Source of the DNA: Isoetes taiwanensis
Lineage: Eukaryota > Streptophyta > Lycopodiopsida > Isoetales > Isoetaceae
DNA length: 64,000 nucleotides
Reading direction: 5' to 3'
NCBI GenBank assembly: GCA_021234155.1
Contig: JAJEKV010000027.1
Location: 17,689,644-17,753,643, forward strand
Made by a program: the position numbers and the translations under genes. The first letter of the stretch is position 1. Each line of letters starts with the position of its first letter. Under the pieces are notes generated by a model. That model was given only the letters and a program-made list of their open reading frames with translations, ran no database searches and was not told the DNA's origin. Shown one piece after another: positions 23,476-36,364 of this stretch.

Positions 23476-26400
23476 CGATGCTCCGCTATATACTGCATAA
23501 TGGAGTAAATATACCACGCCACAAAGGTAATGCAATCTTGGGTGCTGTAACCTAGGGTTAATCTAAAAAGGGATTGTATGCGCCAACCTAATTATTAAGC
23601 GCGATACAACCTATACTCAGAATTCACATCTGGCGATTTACCTAAGCCAATTAATGGCTCGAAGGCTCTTTACCCGGCCAAACTCACACGCATGGGAATG
23701 CATCAGCTTACTAAGGTGGACTACTACCTATCTCACCCAAAAATCTAGACCCAAGCGCATAGGTTGGAGTGCCTGAAATGCAGCAAGCACTGGAACTGCT
23801 GTTGATCACCCTGCGGGTTGCCAGCCAACACCCAGATTCCTCGGTGAGATGGAGGCGCCTCACATGACAATGGATCGTTTAAACTCAGCCGTGTGATTAA
23901 ATTCCAGCTATTCCTATGACAGAGCTTCTCGTGCTTAAGTTTCTTTTGAGTCTTTCTCGTTGTTCTTACTTAGGATTAACCCTTCTTTGGTATTATCATA
24001 CTACCTATGGATTACGATGATGGATGGATGGATGTGTATGAAAGCAGCTCGCTAAACTCCATGCAAAGCGTGATTGAGGGGGTGGAGACCTCTCGTGCCA
24101 TATGCTTTTGTAGTATGTTCCCTAGTGAAATTTTAATTTAAATTTATACTGTGTAATGTACACCCACCCAGTCGTGGATGCTATGGAATTGCTTAGCACC
24201 GCATATGGACGTAGTGAAGTGGGGTGGGCCTCGTAACAATATAAAAGGTTCAGACTCCTATACCAGGGCCCCGAGAAATGGGCCGCCGAGGGGCCGGGTA
24301 AGGGTCCTACACCCCCTCGGGCAGGTGACTCGTGACGGGGCACCCCTGCGGCTTGAGTAGATTAGGGGTGAGTGCGCCCCGTACCCATGCGTCTGATGCG
24401 GCATCGATTCTAGCTCAACGCATGGAACCACTGCGGATCCTGAAGGGGATGGTTTCCCCTCGACCGCCCACCTGACGTGGCCGCGAACCCCTCGGAGTAG
24501 GCTCGGCGGGCATACCCTTTGAGTCCAAGGCTCCATAATAAGTAGATGTATAGTATTGATTGGACTTCATCTCAAGAAGTGTGTAGCAAAGAGGCCGGGA
24601 TGGAGTGGACAAGCAACCCTAGCCGATGTTCTAAAGCCTAACGCCATGCTAAGAGACATCTCGGCCTCTGCTGGACCTCTGAGACCCAGCCGCCAGTCGA
24701 TCCCTCACCGAGTCCTGCTTCCGTGAAACCATGGGCTGCTTCCCTAGTATTAAATGCATATTCTTTGTTGTTGTCACTTGATGGATGTGCCACCCTCGTG
24801 CGGTATTTTGGCGATATGATTTGCGCTCGTAAGCAATCCTTGTATTCACGCTCATATAGTGGAGCCCCATTGAAGGCGCGTAAATGGCCGACTTCAGGTG
24901 GTCCTTCTTACTCGAAAAACATCTCTGCATGGCCCGAAAGTTATACTTAGAGGGGCTCCCGCTATCAGGCGGTGGTAGTTGGTCGCCATGGGAGGAAAGT
25001 CCCCTGATGTATAATGTCCGGGAAAAGTGTCATGTATATGTCTGGGGAGCTGCCACAAGTAGACAAGCCGTGATTCTCAAGCATCAAATCATAGTGACCG
25101 GCCCAAAACCCTAAATGTGTCTGTGAGGTTGGGGGTGGGGAGCCAAGTCAGTGATTGTTTCGGCCTCCTTTTGATAAGCCATTTTAAGGCTTACTGGAGG
25201 GACCCAAGTTTGGAAGGGTTGGTAACTTTCCGTGAGGTAGCCTTATGAAGGCCAAAATACCCCAGCTTTGGATCTGCACCTCAAATACTCTAGGGGCACG
25301 CCTCCCCGGGAGGGCGGGAAAATGCAGCCAGCAGCCGAAAATTAAAAAGTGGGCGCCAGCTGCCTTCTGAGAGGTGTTTTCTTCCAGCTGGGTTATGGGA
25401 CTGTAGATAACTGTGAGCCTATATTAATGACTCCGCGTATTTTTATACGCTACTGCTTTTTTAAATTGAAAAATTTTAATAAAAGCTAAATCAAAGAAAT
25501 TCAAATTCTGAGTCATTTTTTTAAGTGTGTTTCTTTTGACGACCTTTTTCGCCATATAGCCGTGACTGAGCCCTCTTCCGGCCATAGCCGACCTCCAATC
25601 AGCATCCTAAGGGACCACCCCGGAACCCCACCCCTAGCCACTTGTTTGCTTGAGCCACTCTACTCTTCTCTTCCTAGTTGTCCATCGCCAGTGCTATGAT
25701 GCCAGTCAGTCGACGGCCGAATCGCAGAAGATGGAACATCTTCCCACCGGTTACGCCCTACCGAATTATCTTTAAAGGATAAACCCTATGGCTCTATTAA
25801 TCGGGCCCTAGACCTTTGGTGAAGACTTAATGAGGGTCAGAATCCTACCCATTTTTCATTCTTAACAACTCGCCACGCTTCCTCTCCAATACAAGTGCAC
25901 TAACCCTACACCCTTTGTAGAGCAAAATTCTCACCAGCTTAGCCCCCCCGCTAAGTTCTAATCCACAAGCCGCCCCCGAGGAAGATTCCGCCGAAGCATT
26001 TCGACAGAGGGCCCAATGGTTCAAAGTGACTTTGCTAGGTAGAAGACCTTTCTAGCAATAGTTGTGCCCTACTGTGGCTGGGCCAATAGTTTCTACTACC
26101 TTGGTAAAGGCCATGTACTTATGTACGGACCATTAACCTTCCCACCTTCTTTTGAACGGTGAACTTTATAGTTTTGTTTTTGAAAAATGTTCCACCTAGC
26201 TTCTGAATTCCGTAGATCGCATGGACCTTGTGCAAGCGTGATTATGCCGCCCTTGCATCATTATATACGGGATTGCCAGCGCATACAAGCGATTTGGGAC
26301 AAAGAGGCCCGGGCCACGGGAGAGAGAGGCTTCGGGGAAGAAGAGGGCATGCCCAAAACCAAGTATGGGACCAAAATAGGATGGACTTCAGCAGGAGGGA

Positions 26401-27251
26401 CCCGCAAAGTAAGTTGACTCAGCAAGGGACTTCGGGGAAGTTGATCAGCAGCTACAGGATCTTCAAATGTTGATCAAAATGACACCAAATCCAAGTGGAT
26501 CAAACTATACTAGTCAGACTGCCATGTAGATCAAAGGAGGTAAAGAATAAAGAATAGGGAGGTAATAGGAAGAGCAGAAATACAAAACCCGGGTGTAAAG
26601 GGGGGGTGTGGATTACAAGACCTACTGTAAGAATGCCACCTATTGCCAAGAAGATACCCGCAGGGATCTGGAGCAAATCGCTCACGGGCAAAGCAGATCC
26701 GGACAACGCTGAAATCCATCCCCATTATTTTGAAGCAAACCTCGCCGCTCGCGGAAGCCCCTGTATAGATATCGACGCACTTCGAGACACCCCTCGAGAC
26801 AATGCAAGTATCAAGTCTACCGGGAGAGCTTTGGCATTGATTCGTCGGGCCTTTTCAAATGCGCTTGTTCCTTTGAAATTGCCTGTGAATTTAAAACCCA
26901 ATTGAGGTCTAAGCCTTGGGTAACCTTGTAATCTGTGAGGCTGCTGCCAGGCTTACCTCATAGAGTTTGTTTACGCCTCAACCTCCTCTCACATACATGC
27001 GTAAAAGAGGGCTACCTATAATGCCAGCGAACTCCAAACAGTACTTAAGGATCCAGGGAGCTTCTGGACTAGGCAACTTTCTTCCCTTCCGCTGTAAAAT
27101 CCATACTTAACTTATCTGTAAAATATTCTCATTTTGGAGTGTAAAGAGTAAAAATGTTTTTTCCTCGCTTCACTCTTATGTGAATTCTAAATATAAATTA
27201 TTAACTAAATAATAATTTTAATAATAATTTTGAAACGTATTTTCGAAAAAG

Positions 27252-27260
27252 TATATAAAG
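27252..27260 (+). promoter_or_regulatory. TATA-like box before possible short leader
   Basis: TATATAAAG lies in an AT-rich stretch and is followed by agggtttc and a pyrimidine-rich leader. The first ATG, at 27349, opens only ten codons. About 100 bp downstream, tggtatctga (27369) resembles the start of a tRNA-Met primer-binding site (TGGTATCAGA). The arrangement would suit the promoter of an old LTR, but no second LTR copy was found. Confidence 0.25.
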
Positions 27261-28379
27261 TTTTCCCTTGGCCACATATTAGGGTTTCTCATTTCCCTTC
27301 TTGCTTTTCAAGCTTCTTCTCCCTCCCTTTGGGCGCTTTGTTTCTCATGGCTCGCCAACCTTCTACCAATGGTATCTGATGAAGAACATCGACCCCGCGT
27401 CCCCTTTTAAATCTTCACCCTTATCTCCTCCAGCGAAGTAAATGAAATGAAATGTAGAAATGTTTTATAAATCATGCCTGCGAGACCATCGTGCCCATAA
27501 AGACGTATATATATATGTCAATTTCCGATATAACTAGAACTTCTAGATGTGTACCCCAATCACCTCCGCTTAGTCTCCCCTCTCTACTCTCTTCTCATAT
27601 AATTCCGTGAGGGTGTTTAGGTTTCAGTTGACATCGCCTTCTTTACTTCTTATGACCTCTGGTATCAAGTAGTTTCATCAGTGGTTGCACCCCAAAATGC
27701 AGAAATTATATATAAAAGAGATCCTGTGAGGGAAGAATAATTTAATCATTCTTAAATTTTCTTCTTGCTAAGTATGCGGTGACAATGTAGCCATGTGCTT
27801 CTCATCCTCTCAAGTAAGTAAAGTACCTCACATGTTTTACAGTAATGTAGGTGTCTGGGAGATTTCCCATCTACTCAACCTCCACTCCCAAGGATGTGGA
27901 ACTTAATCTTTAATCAAGTATAATGTCTTTTTAAAAATAAGTATTAACTTACCCAAGAGATGCGTGTTTCTCCAAGTGGGGCCGATTAATTTCCTTTTTG
28001 TAAATGCCATCTTCGTGTCTCGGGGATATGCTGCTTTTCTCATGCTGTGACTCCATTCCTTAGCTCATCCCTCCCTCTGATGGCATATACCTCTAGCACC
28101 ATTCCCCACTCTGCCCATCCATTTGCCTTGCACCCCATTATAATACCCATCCCTTGGTTAAGATCGCTTCCTCAGATTGCCAAATTTCTGAGCTTCCATC
28201 AAAGATCCAAGTGTCGCGGAATCCCTTTGCACATTTGAGCGTTTAAATAATGCTTCAGCTTCTAAATATTTGTATCCCTCGCTTTCAAATAATATCATAT
28301 GATACGGGTTTATTTTAACCCCTAGTTCCGCTAGAGTAGGGGCCTTTACCTTCTAACTCTTTCCACATTTCTTGAGAGA

Positions 28380-30650
28380 GCTCTAGCCTCCCCAAACCTC
28401 AAGCAGCATCCATACAACACAACTGGGCCCCAACTAAGGTTTGATACAACATCTTCTTCCGCCTCTGCCTACAACCTCGTCAGATTTCCGGCCGTGATTG
28501 CATAAGTAGTGCCTTAATCCCGTGATCGGCGCGTCTAACCGCCTTGTTCCACCCATAATGTGGTCCACTATAAGCCCCTTATGCTACTCTTATACGGTTC
28601 TGCTATTTCCACCTCTTCCCTTATATTGAAGTGGAACAGGAACTCGTTTTCCAAAATGAGAATTTTAGTCTTATTCGTGTTCACTCAAGATTTTAGTAGC
28701 GCCACAAATTAAGCACTTCCAAGTACCCCCTGATATCGTGGTGACTCCGAGCAAAAAGATACCAAGACATCTCTGCATATACAAGAGAGTAGTAGAATAA
28801 GTAAGTATCCTCTGCAATCGCGGGTCCCTCCACTATGCGTCTCGTGATTCACATTCCCAATTGGCTCCATATATATATCCCAAATAATGGGATAGAGGCA
28901 TCCTTTGTGTATTTCACCCCTAATATTAATATTATTCTGCCATATAATTTTAGCCGAATGGAAATGTATAATTTATCAACACCTTCTATATAGTAATCGG
29001 CATCGATTGGTGCCCCGTGGGTACTTACCTATGTGGTCCGGGCGTATTCCTTAGATGTTCTCTTCTCGAGCATATTACTGGAAGCTTTTAGTAAGATCCG
29101 CCGCCGCGAAACGTAAAGAGCGCTTTTTAGTTTTCTTCACAAAAGATCTCGCCACCGCTTCCTCATAGTACTACAAGTGGTCTAGTGTAGACCTCAGGCC
29201 TAAAACCCTCGCTGGTCCATGCTCGAGCATTGTGCATCCGCCTAACCACTTAGCTTTATCTCCTATAAGCTTGGCAAATAATTTGAAAAAAAAGAGACCG
29301 CCACGATCATTCTATAGTTGCTTGGGTCAAGTAACGCTCCTCGCTTTATGGATTGGTACCACTCTCATTGACTCATATGTGAGGAAAACCTTCAAACCAA
29401 CTCTATTCATCATTTCAGTGATGGTAATCAAGGTTACAAATTGACCCAAAATGCATTTTATCATTTCGCCATTAACCCAAGCGCATCACCGCCTTACCAC
29501 CGAAAAGTGATTTCAGCCCTTCAAGCATATATCCGCCTCAAAGCGAGGATTTACTACCTTAGAAACCACGCATTTCCCTTCTCATGCAATCCCGGGCTTG
29601 CCATTGATATAGTTTTATGCTTTGTTGTAGTAAACTATCCAACACCCTAAAGGACTAGTCTGGCCGCTTGCCTTTAGCCGCAGTCTCGCTGTAATTTTTG
29701 GTCAGGATATCATTCACCTCGTTTCCTTGTTTGGTTTGGTAGCCATGCCTGCTTTTTTCCTTTCCTTACCAGTTGCCAAGTATATTCCTTCCGACCTTTG
29801 CCTTTATCTTCGTGTGTGCTGCGCCTTTAAATCTAAGTAAAACCTCTTTTTATATCCGTGTCATACTCACCCAATACATGGCAACTCTTCTAATGCACGA
29901 CCGGTATAAAGCATTTCCGAAAGCCACCTCAAGTAAATATAAGTAGAGGTAAGCATCGGGATCCACCCCTACTTCTAAGTTCTCTGGCCATGTAAGCCTT
30001 CTTTTAGCTGCTGTTCACATCTTTAAAAACTTCTACCTTACGTGGGTCCATGTTTATCCTCTCATCCGCGTTTCCGATTAGGTGTGCTTTATAACACCCC
30101 CGGATCCCTCAAGACTTAAGTGCACTACAATGGGGAAATGGTCAGAAGTTGGTATGCTAACATCAATACTCAAGTCACTAATGCTATCCACCATATGAGT
30201 CCCTCACAGAAACGACTAACAAACACCGGATCCACCTATAACGCCTTTTGATGTACATTTCTTTTGATTGGGGAATTTAATGATAATTATCTGTAAGATG
30301 ATTGAGGTTCAAACGCTACACATATCCAAAAGATGCATACCTTGTGGTTGTACATCTTGGATCGATCCTCCGCGGGCTCAGTCCCCAACCCATTTACCCC
30401 GTAAGTCCGCCTCTATCCGGGCCCATCCATAAGTGCGATCCCCGATCCGCATTAAATAATAGGCTTGTTTCATTAGCAATTTCGCATTAAAATCTCTGGC
30501 CAAAAGGATATCCCATGCCTCCCTAGATCCAACGGCTGATCCTCGCTCCAAATGGAAAGGGTCATCCTTATCCATCTCCTCCACCATAAGTGGATTCCCT
30601 TCTAGGCTGATAGTGCAATTAAACTGCCTATATAAATATTTTACGTAATT
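28380..30650 (-). mobile_element. LINE C: endonuclease-reverse transcriptase remnant
   Basis: Read on the minus strand from high to low coordinates, the LINE order is endonuclease, then reverse transcriptase. Near 30483-30520 it reads ILLARDFNAKLL (family G-D-F-N box with Gly changed to Arg); the 91-codon opening 30378-30653 holds this part. Near 30110-30170 it reads IDVSIPTSDHFPIVVHLSL, the terminal S-D-H box. Reverse transcriptase segments follow: DPSNYRMIVAVSFFFKLFAK (about 29275-29336), RSTLDHL (about 29175-29195), a worn G-x-x-x-G-C-x-x-P-x-x-W-D-I-Y stretch (about 28870-28925), VNTNKTKILIL (about 28650-28685) and PVVLYGC (about 28403-28425), the last typical of the region after the polymerase core. 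Frames shift often and the YADD box is lost, so the element is dead. It resembles LINE D; the two overlap in the endonuclease and the start of the polymerase. Confidence 0.8.
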
Positions 30651-33600
30651 CAAGTAAACTTCTAGCCACCATGTTCCTTTGTTGAATTCTTCTGGCTATG
30701 GAAAATATATTTGATATTACTTAATATAGTATGCTATCTCTCCAAATCCTTTCCTTTCTCCAGCTTTTTCTTATGCCATAATCAATGCATATAAATCCAA
30801 TCTCCTCTGCAAACTAAGTGCCTTCTCATGCTCGTGTGTCTGGGCGCAAATATACCACGCCCCTGCAGATTCGGTGAACATCGCTGGAGAAATGCAAACT
30901 TACTTTCCCATTGATGTTCCACGCCAAGATAACCCTCGACATGGTCTTTATTCCCTATTCGGCAATAAATCGCTTCCCATTTCCTTAGAAAGCCTCCGCT
31001 ACTTCCTGATTTCCTCGTGATTTTCCTTTGAGCCGAAGCCGCCGCGAAGCGTGTGACTATCAGCTATCCAGATGTTCTCCCTCGCAGTCGCGGCGCTGAT
31101 GCATCACTCTTAGTTTTATTTCCTCTATTTACAATTCTACCAAGTATGCTGCGGTACCGCTTTTCCTACCCTCAGAGGCGCTTATTATGCCTTCCCCCAC
31201 CAAATGATGCCTCTAAGAAGCCCTCAACTTCCCCTCTCTTCTTTGTGTTTCTATCCTCAGACCTCTGCACTCCGAGACCAAATCTCGCTTCTTGTTCCTC
31301 CTCGCTTTTCCAGCGCACTCATCCACCTCTATCATTCAGCTTTATTAATTACATCTCAAGAAAAGCTTGCAGTAATCATCTCCCCGAGCATGTGGGCAGC
31401 AGGTGTTTCTTTTCTAAATCTGCGACCGTTGCATAAGTGATAGGCTTTCCCGCTTTAATGTGTGGATGGGAATCAGCCTATACTCCCTGCGGTTCCAGAT
31501 TTTGCCTTTGCGCTAAAATTTCCTTCTTGTTCCGTCACTACTTTAATTTTGAGCATCGCTTCAGATGCAAGTATATCTCAGCTAGTATCCGCATAAGACC
31601 TGACCGCATCCTAACAAATTTGCTTGGAGTGTTTGCCTCACAGCCGTGGACCGCGATCCCCCGCGATTTTGGCTCATGTGTAAGCTCCACCCCGCTATTG
31701 CCCTGCTTCTGCAAGAGTTCACTGCCAAGAACCTCGCCTGAACCCATTTATCAAATCTCGCTGCTACCGATTTGCAAGAATAGGTTTGAGCAGCGCAAAA
31801 TAACCTCAGCCTCGAGACCCAACCTCGTAGCTTCCGGGACCTGCCAGCATCCTCACGCAGTATGTCTTGATCAAAACCCCCGTGGGCGCCTTTGGCTATT
31901 GGACCCGCTTTTCACAGCAGTTCTCCTAAACCCCATTTCCCCCCTCATCAGAGGACGCATGCCTTCAACTGGCGCTGACCCAAAGTCTTCCTCTTTCCCC
32001 TTTTTAAGCTTTTTATCCTTTTCGTACTTTTTAGGAAGTCCGCACCTTCATCATCAAGTACATTCGTAGCCCCGAGGAAGACCCAGCCCTACGCCCCCTT
32101 TCTCTTTACTCCTTCTATAGCCATCGCCCTTCACATATGAGGATAGTAGACCTTATCTCTAAATACGCGATCCCGACACGCTTCCTCCCTACTTGGGCGG
32201 CGAGATTTCTACCCATGTGTCTGCTAAATCCAGGATGATTCGCAGTTCTACTCGACGGGCCACCCCTCGCCCGTATGTTAGTATGAGCATGCCCAAAATG
32301 CCGCTAAGGGGCATAAGGAGGCTAGGACTCACCTCCCATTGTCGCTACCAGATCTAAAGTTTGTCGAGGCTCCTGGTTTGCACCGCCATCATTATGGACC
32401 ATATTGAGGATCCAGGAGGATCTCGCCGCAGGCCTGCACCTCCCGCCCCGGCGCACACTTTGGATTTTGTACCTGGGTGGAAGGCTGAGTACGCACGAGG
32501 GAAGGGATAAAGCCTCAAAACCTCAAGGGCTCCAACCTCCTTCCCACCGCAGGACAACTAAGTATAGCACCCTCATCCTAGAGTGACATTGGTGTGGGCC
32601 TACCAAGCATACCGGCGCGGGCCGCAAAAGATAGAGGTCCCGCGATCTGCCGAAGTAACGCCAGGATAGACCCCTAATTTTTTACATAACGCCGCCTGTA
32701 TCCGCTTTCACAAGTCGGACCGGTAGCATACCGCCAGTGAGTATCTCGAGAATCTTTTGTCACTTCGCAAGTATTGACCGGGATACACCCCGCCTCCGAG
32801 CATTTTGCAGCTCCGGCGTGCCTCCCTTTCCTCGTGATCAGCCACGCATTACTAGTGGGAGGTATGGATGAAGAGGAGGGAAGACCTTTGGGATACAAGG
32901 TGAGCCTTAAGGATGACAAGGAAGAAGCTTTGGAAAGCAGTGAGAAGATCCCTTAATCCTGAAAAGGAAGCTTGAGAACCCTGTGGATCCCAATTAGGTA
33001 ATGGGCAACCCAAGTGTGGACCCGCCATCTCAGCCTTCCCAACAAGGTGAGGCCCCACCTCTAAGAACCTAGGGGCCTTCTTCCTCGGCGCATTCGGTAA
33101 GTACTTCTGCGTTATATCCACCTCGCTATAAGAAGATTTTGACTACCACGTTTCTACCTCATACCATTACCTTGGTCTAAAAGAGATTTGGCTTATCCTA
33201 GCATCGGGGACGGGCGGCCGCTATTATAGCGCCTCCCTTGTATGCACCTTTGGCCACCAAGTACTGAATACTCAGAGGCGCGAGGCCTCGAGAGCCGCCT
33301 CGCTAGCCCCACTTGATGCGCTAGAATGCCACCCTCCTAACCTATGGACTAAGAGGAGGGAATCTAAATTTGGGATGTCAATTTTTTTATTTTATTTATT
33401 ACGCGATCTTGTAACGAAAGTACAGCTTGTAAATTTTGATTTGGCAAATGCGCCATCCTATAATATATGTGCTATTGTCTTATGACTTATGATTATTGTG
33501 GTCGTTGAATACAATTAAATTGTTTTGTGTCTCTATGATACTTCTTTGTATCTTTTAGACCTTAGGGAGTATGCGAAATTGTCACATCTCTTTGTATATT

Positions 33601-36344
33601 CATTCCTACCGGCCTTAACGCAGGGACTCTCAAGAATAAGGAAAAAGAAATCACCAACCAAATACTCTAAGGGATCAACTGTGGCCTCCTAACAAGACTA
33701 TGGCCAGCGAGCATGGGAGTAACACCCTGAGCGGACGATGGGATTAAGTAGAGGGAACTCCGTGATAGCAAGGAGGAGCCCTATGACCCACGAAAGCATC
33801 AAAGTAGCCAACATTCTTCGAGAACGGGCCTTGAGGATCCTACAGCAACCCCTTCAACATGGATTACCGGGACATGACAAGGCATGAAGCTTTTGCTGGC
33901 TTCTTAACGACGCTTGTGGCATCTTTTATGCCTAAGAAGCCTCTTTAATCTCCCTAAACTAGCTTTATATCATGGCACGGCTCGCAGCCACCAAGGTCTC
34001 TACTGGAGGGAAAAGTGAGAGCCCAATGGTTGGCTGATGGAATGTGCAGGAGCACAGCACAAGCATATGCAAACAGAGGCGTGACGCGAAGCTTGAGGCA
34101 ATATATTGACGCTTGCTTCCTCAAAGAAGTTTTTGGATGCCAATGCCCTTGAACATGCTCACATTGCAAAGACACTAATGTACGCCACATAAATCGCATT
34201 GAACGAGGCCCTCGAATAAAGTACCGCATCTACTCTGCCCATGAAAAGGCGCATCTACTTGCCTCCATTCAGCATACGGGCACATCATCTCGGACTGAGA
34301 CTCGCAGATGGATTTGGTGAGCCACGCCGTGATGCCTCACACTAATGCTGCCAAATGGGAGTCATTTGAGGATGAATCATACCCTTCAAAGTTGCCCAAA
34401 GATATGATCAAATCTCTGGACGACGGCAGGCCGAAAGGCTGTATTGTGGCCTCGCCACCATTGCATGTGTGACATTGAGCATAAAGTGCATCCATACGGC
34501 TGGATCATACCCTTCAGAGGTGTTAGTGGACATGCTAGACTGGGGCTATGTCCCGCAATACTTGACATCTATATATACATTGATGTATACTTGTACAAGA
34601 TTCTTACACTTACCGCTTTTTCCTTCTAAAACCTTCCGGGGTTTTTAACCCTAACAAAGAATAGTGTTTGCTGGGCGCCCCTCATCCCATAGGTCATACC
34701 ATTTTCATTCTCATTCTATCATTAGCCCCACCCCCGACTAATACTAATTCAGTATCATCCAGTCAGCTCGCCATGTTAGCTGAGCCGTATTTTAGGAGCC
34801 GCTTCGCTATCGTATCTTGTACCCTTTTGCGCTAGCTCCTAGGCCCGGCCCCTCAGCTTTGTTTTACGTTATGTGAGTTGGAAGTGAATCTCCAATGTAT
34901 AAATATCTATCTCAGATATATCACTTTTTAAGTTTTACTACTACCAAAGTAATTGATCTCTAAATGTAACGAACATCGCTCTCACTTATAATAAAGACTT
35001 TCACATGTACTCTTCTATTTATTCTCTCTCTAAATGCTACCTCTAAATGATTTTCTTTTTGTGAGACTTGCATGTCACTTATAATTTCTCTCCTTATACC
35101 TTTTTATGCTCAATATAGATTGCAGATCCAAACCACCTTCCTAATCCCCCACCAGCAGAACTGGTGTTGATGAAGGGTACTAGTCGAAGTACAAACTTAT
35201 GTGTTGAATGCCAACCACCGCAAAGATGTACAGGAGGATGGACCGGAGTTGCCCTCGCTAATCACAAGCCCACCCACCACAAAGCAGCCTACTTGCATTC
35301 CTCAATCCAGCCCCGTGGGCTCCCGCATTAAAAGGGAGGCAAATCTCGCCTCCCAAACGCCGCCTAGTTCCTCTATGATAAAAATACCTCACCATCAGCC
35401 ACTCTCGAGTCCTCCCATCACCCCGATCCCCTCTCAAGACCGTTGCCACGGATGTTGGAGTACCCGTAAGACGGGATACCATATAAATCTCGCCAGATAT
35501 GGAAGAATAGAACCGCCTAGCTTTGATGTGGGAAACTAGAGGCTGGGCTGAAATGCGGTCCTCGTTGACGGAGATGAAGGAGTTTGGAAAAGTCCTATGG
35601 CATGACAGAAAGGATAAAAGGCTGCTGTACCAAACCCTACAGGAGTCGCCTTCAGACGGTGGAAGGGCTATGTTATATTTCAAGTATCCGGATGTAAGGT
35701 ATGCAAGTTCAAAAAGTTTGCCAGCTTTAAGTCGCATTACGCGGCCCCGTATTGTAAATGTATCTGTACTTTTTATAGGCCAGAGTGTATGGGTGCGTCA
35801 GCCCAGCCTACAACATGAACTTATGCTTGAGGTCAGAAGTGCTGTGAAATGAGCCAAAAAGATGTGGAGGTTATATTGAAGGGTTGGGCCCCACCAAACG
35901 CAATACAAGCGCCATAGGGACCCAAATCAGCTTGCCGGTGGGCTGAGGCTATTCAGAATCTCTATAGGATTCCACCTGGCCATACCCTATAACTCGTGAA
36001 TCATTTCTTTATGATGGTTTTCGCTTTGTTGTAGCGCGGCCATTGCAAAATTGCATGCCCGTAGCGATCATAGCAAAAAGAAGATCAAAACGCCTTTGTG
36101 ACTCTCATGTAAAGTTTTTATTTATGGTGGTATGCCTTCTCGAGATGCCTTGCTCCGTGTATTCAAGTTATTCTGTTGTATATTAACTTGGTGGTTACGC
36201 TTTTATTCATAGTCTCTCAAACACAAGTTACTAAGATTTAGACCCAGGTAAATGTTGCATATACGTGCATTTTACATATATTTTGCTCAAGGGTAATGCA
36301 GCTTTGTCCAAGATTCGCGATCCATCTCCCTTTTTAGATATGCT

Positions 36345-36364
36345 ATTAAAGTGTACACTTTAAT
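36345..36364. repeat. 20-bp perfect palindrome
   Basis: attaaagtgt followed directly by acactttaat is its own reverse complement over 20 bases. A shorter related sequence, attaaagtatac, follows about 30 bp downstream. It is AT-rich and could be a protein-binding dyad or chance. Confidence 0.7.

Larger units (their letters stand above)
15291..28379. other. Intergenic; tandem arrays and pyrimidine-rich DNA
   Basis: I see no supportable gene. The 15.3-16.9 kb stretch is AT-rich and holds an 11-bp and an approximately 165-bp tandem array. GC-mixed decayed DNA occupies 17.0-18.3 kb. From about 18.3 to 23.5 kb the + strand is C+T-rich and contains a degenerate 437-bp duplication; the opening 19115-19576 there is Pro/Leu/Ser-rich without a domain. 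A GC-rich patch lies at 24.25-24.55 kb. The 26.2-26.9 kb stretch has two fair openings (26187-26417 and 26606-26905) with no family I know. A TATA-like element lies at 27252-27260. Confidence 0.5.

Noticed and set aside
31053-32069. Two consecutive + strand ORFs of 127 and 210 codons
   Set aside because: Again in a pyrimidine-rich block, Ser/Pro/Leu-rich and without a domain; they lie antisense to the likely 5' extension of LINE C.
35660-35800. CKVCKFKK...SHY stretch as a C2H2 zinc finger
   Set aside because: It appears only in a closed frame, lacks the second His at a usual distance, and no repeat of the motif follows.
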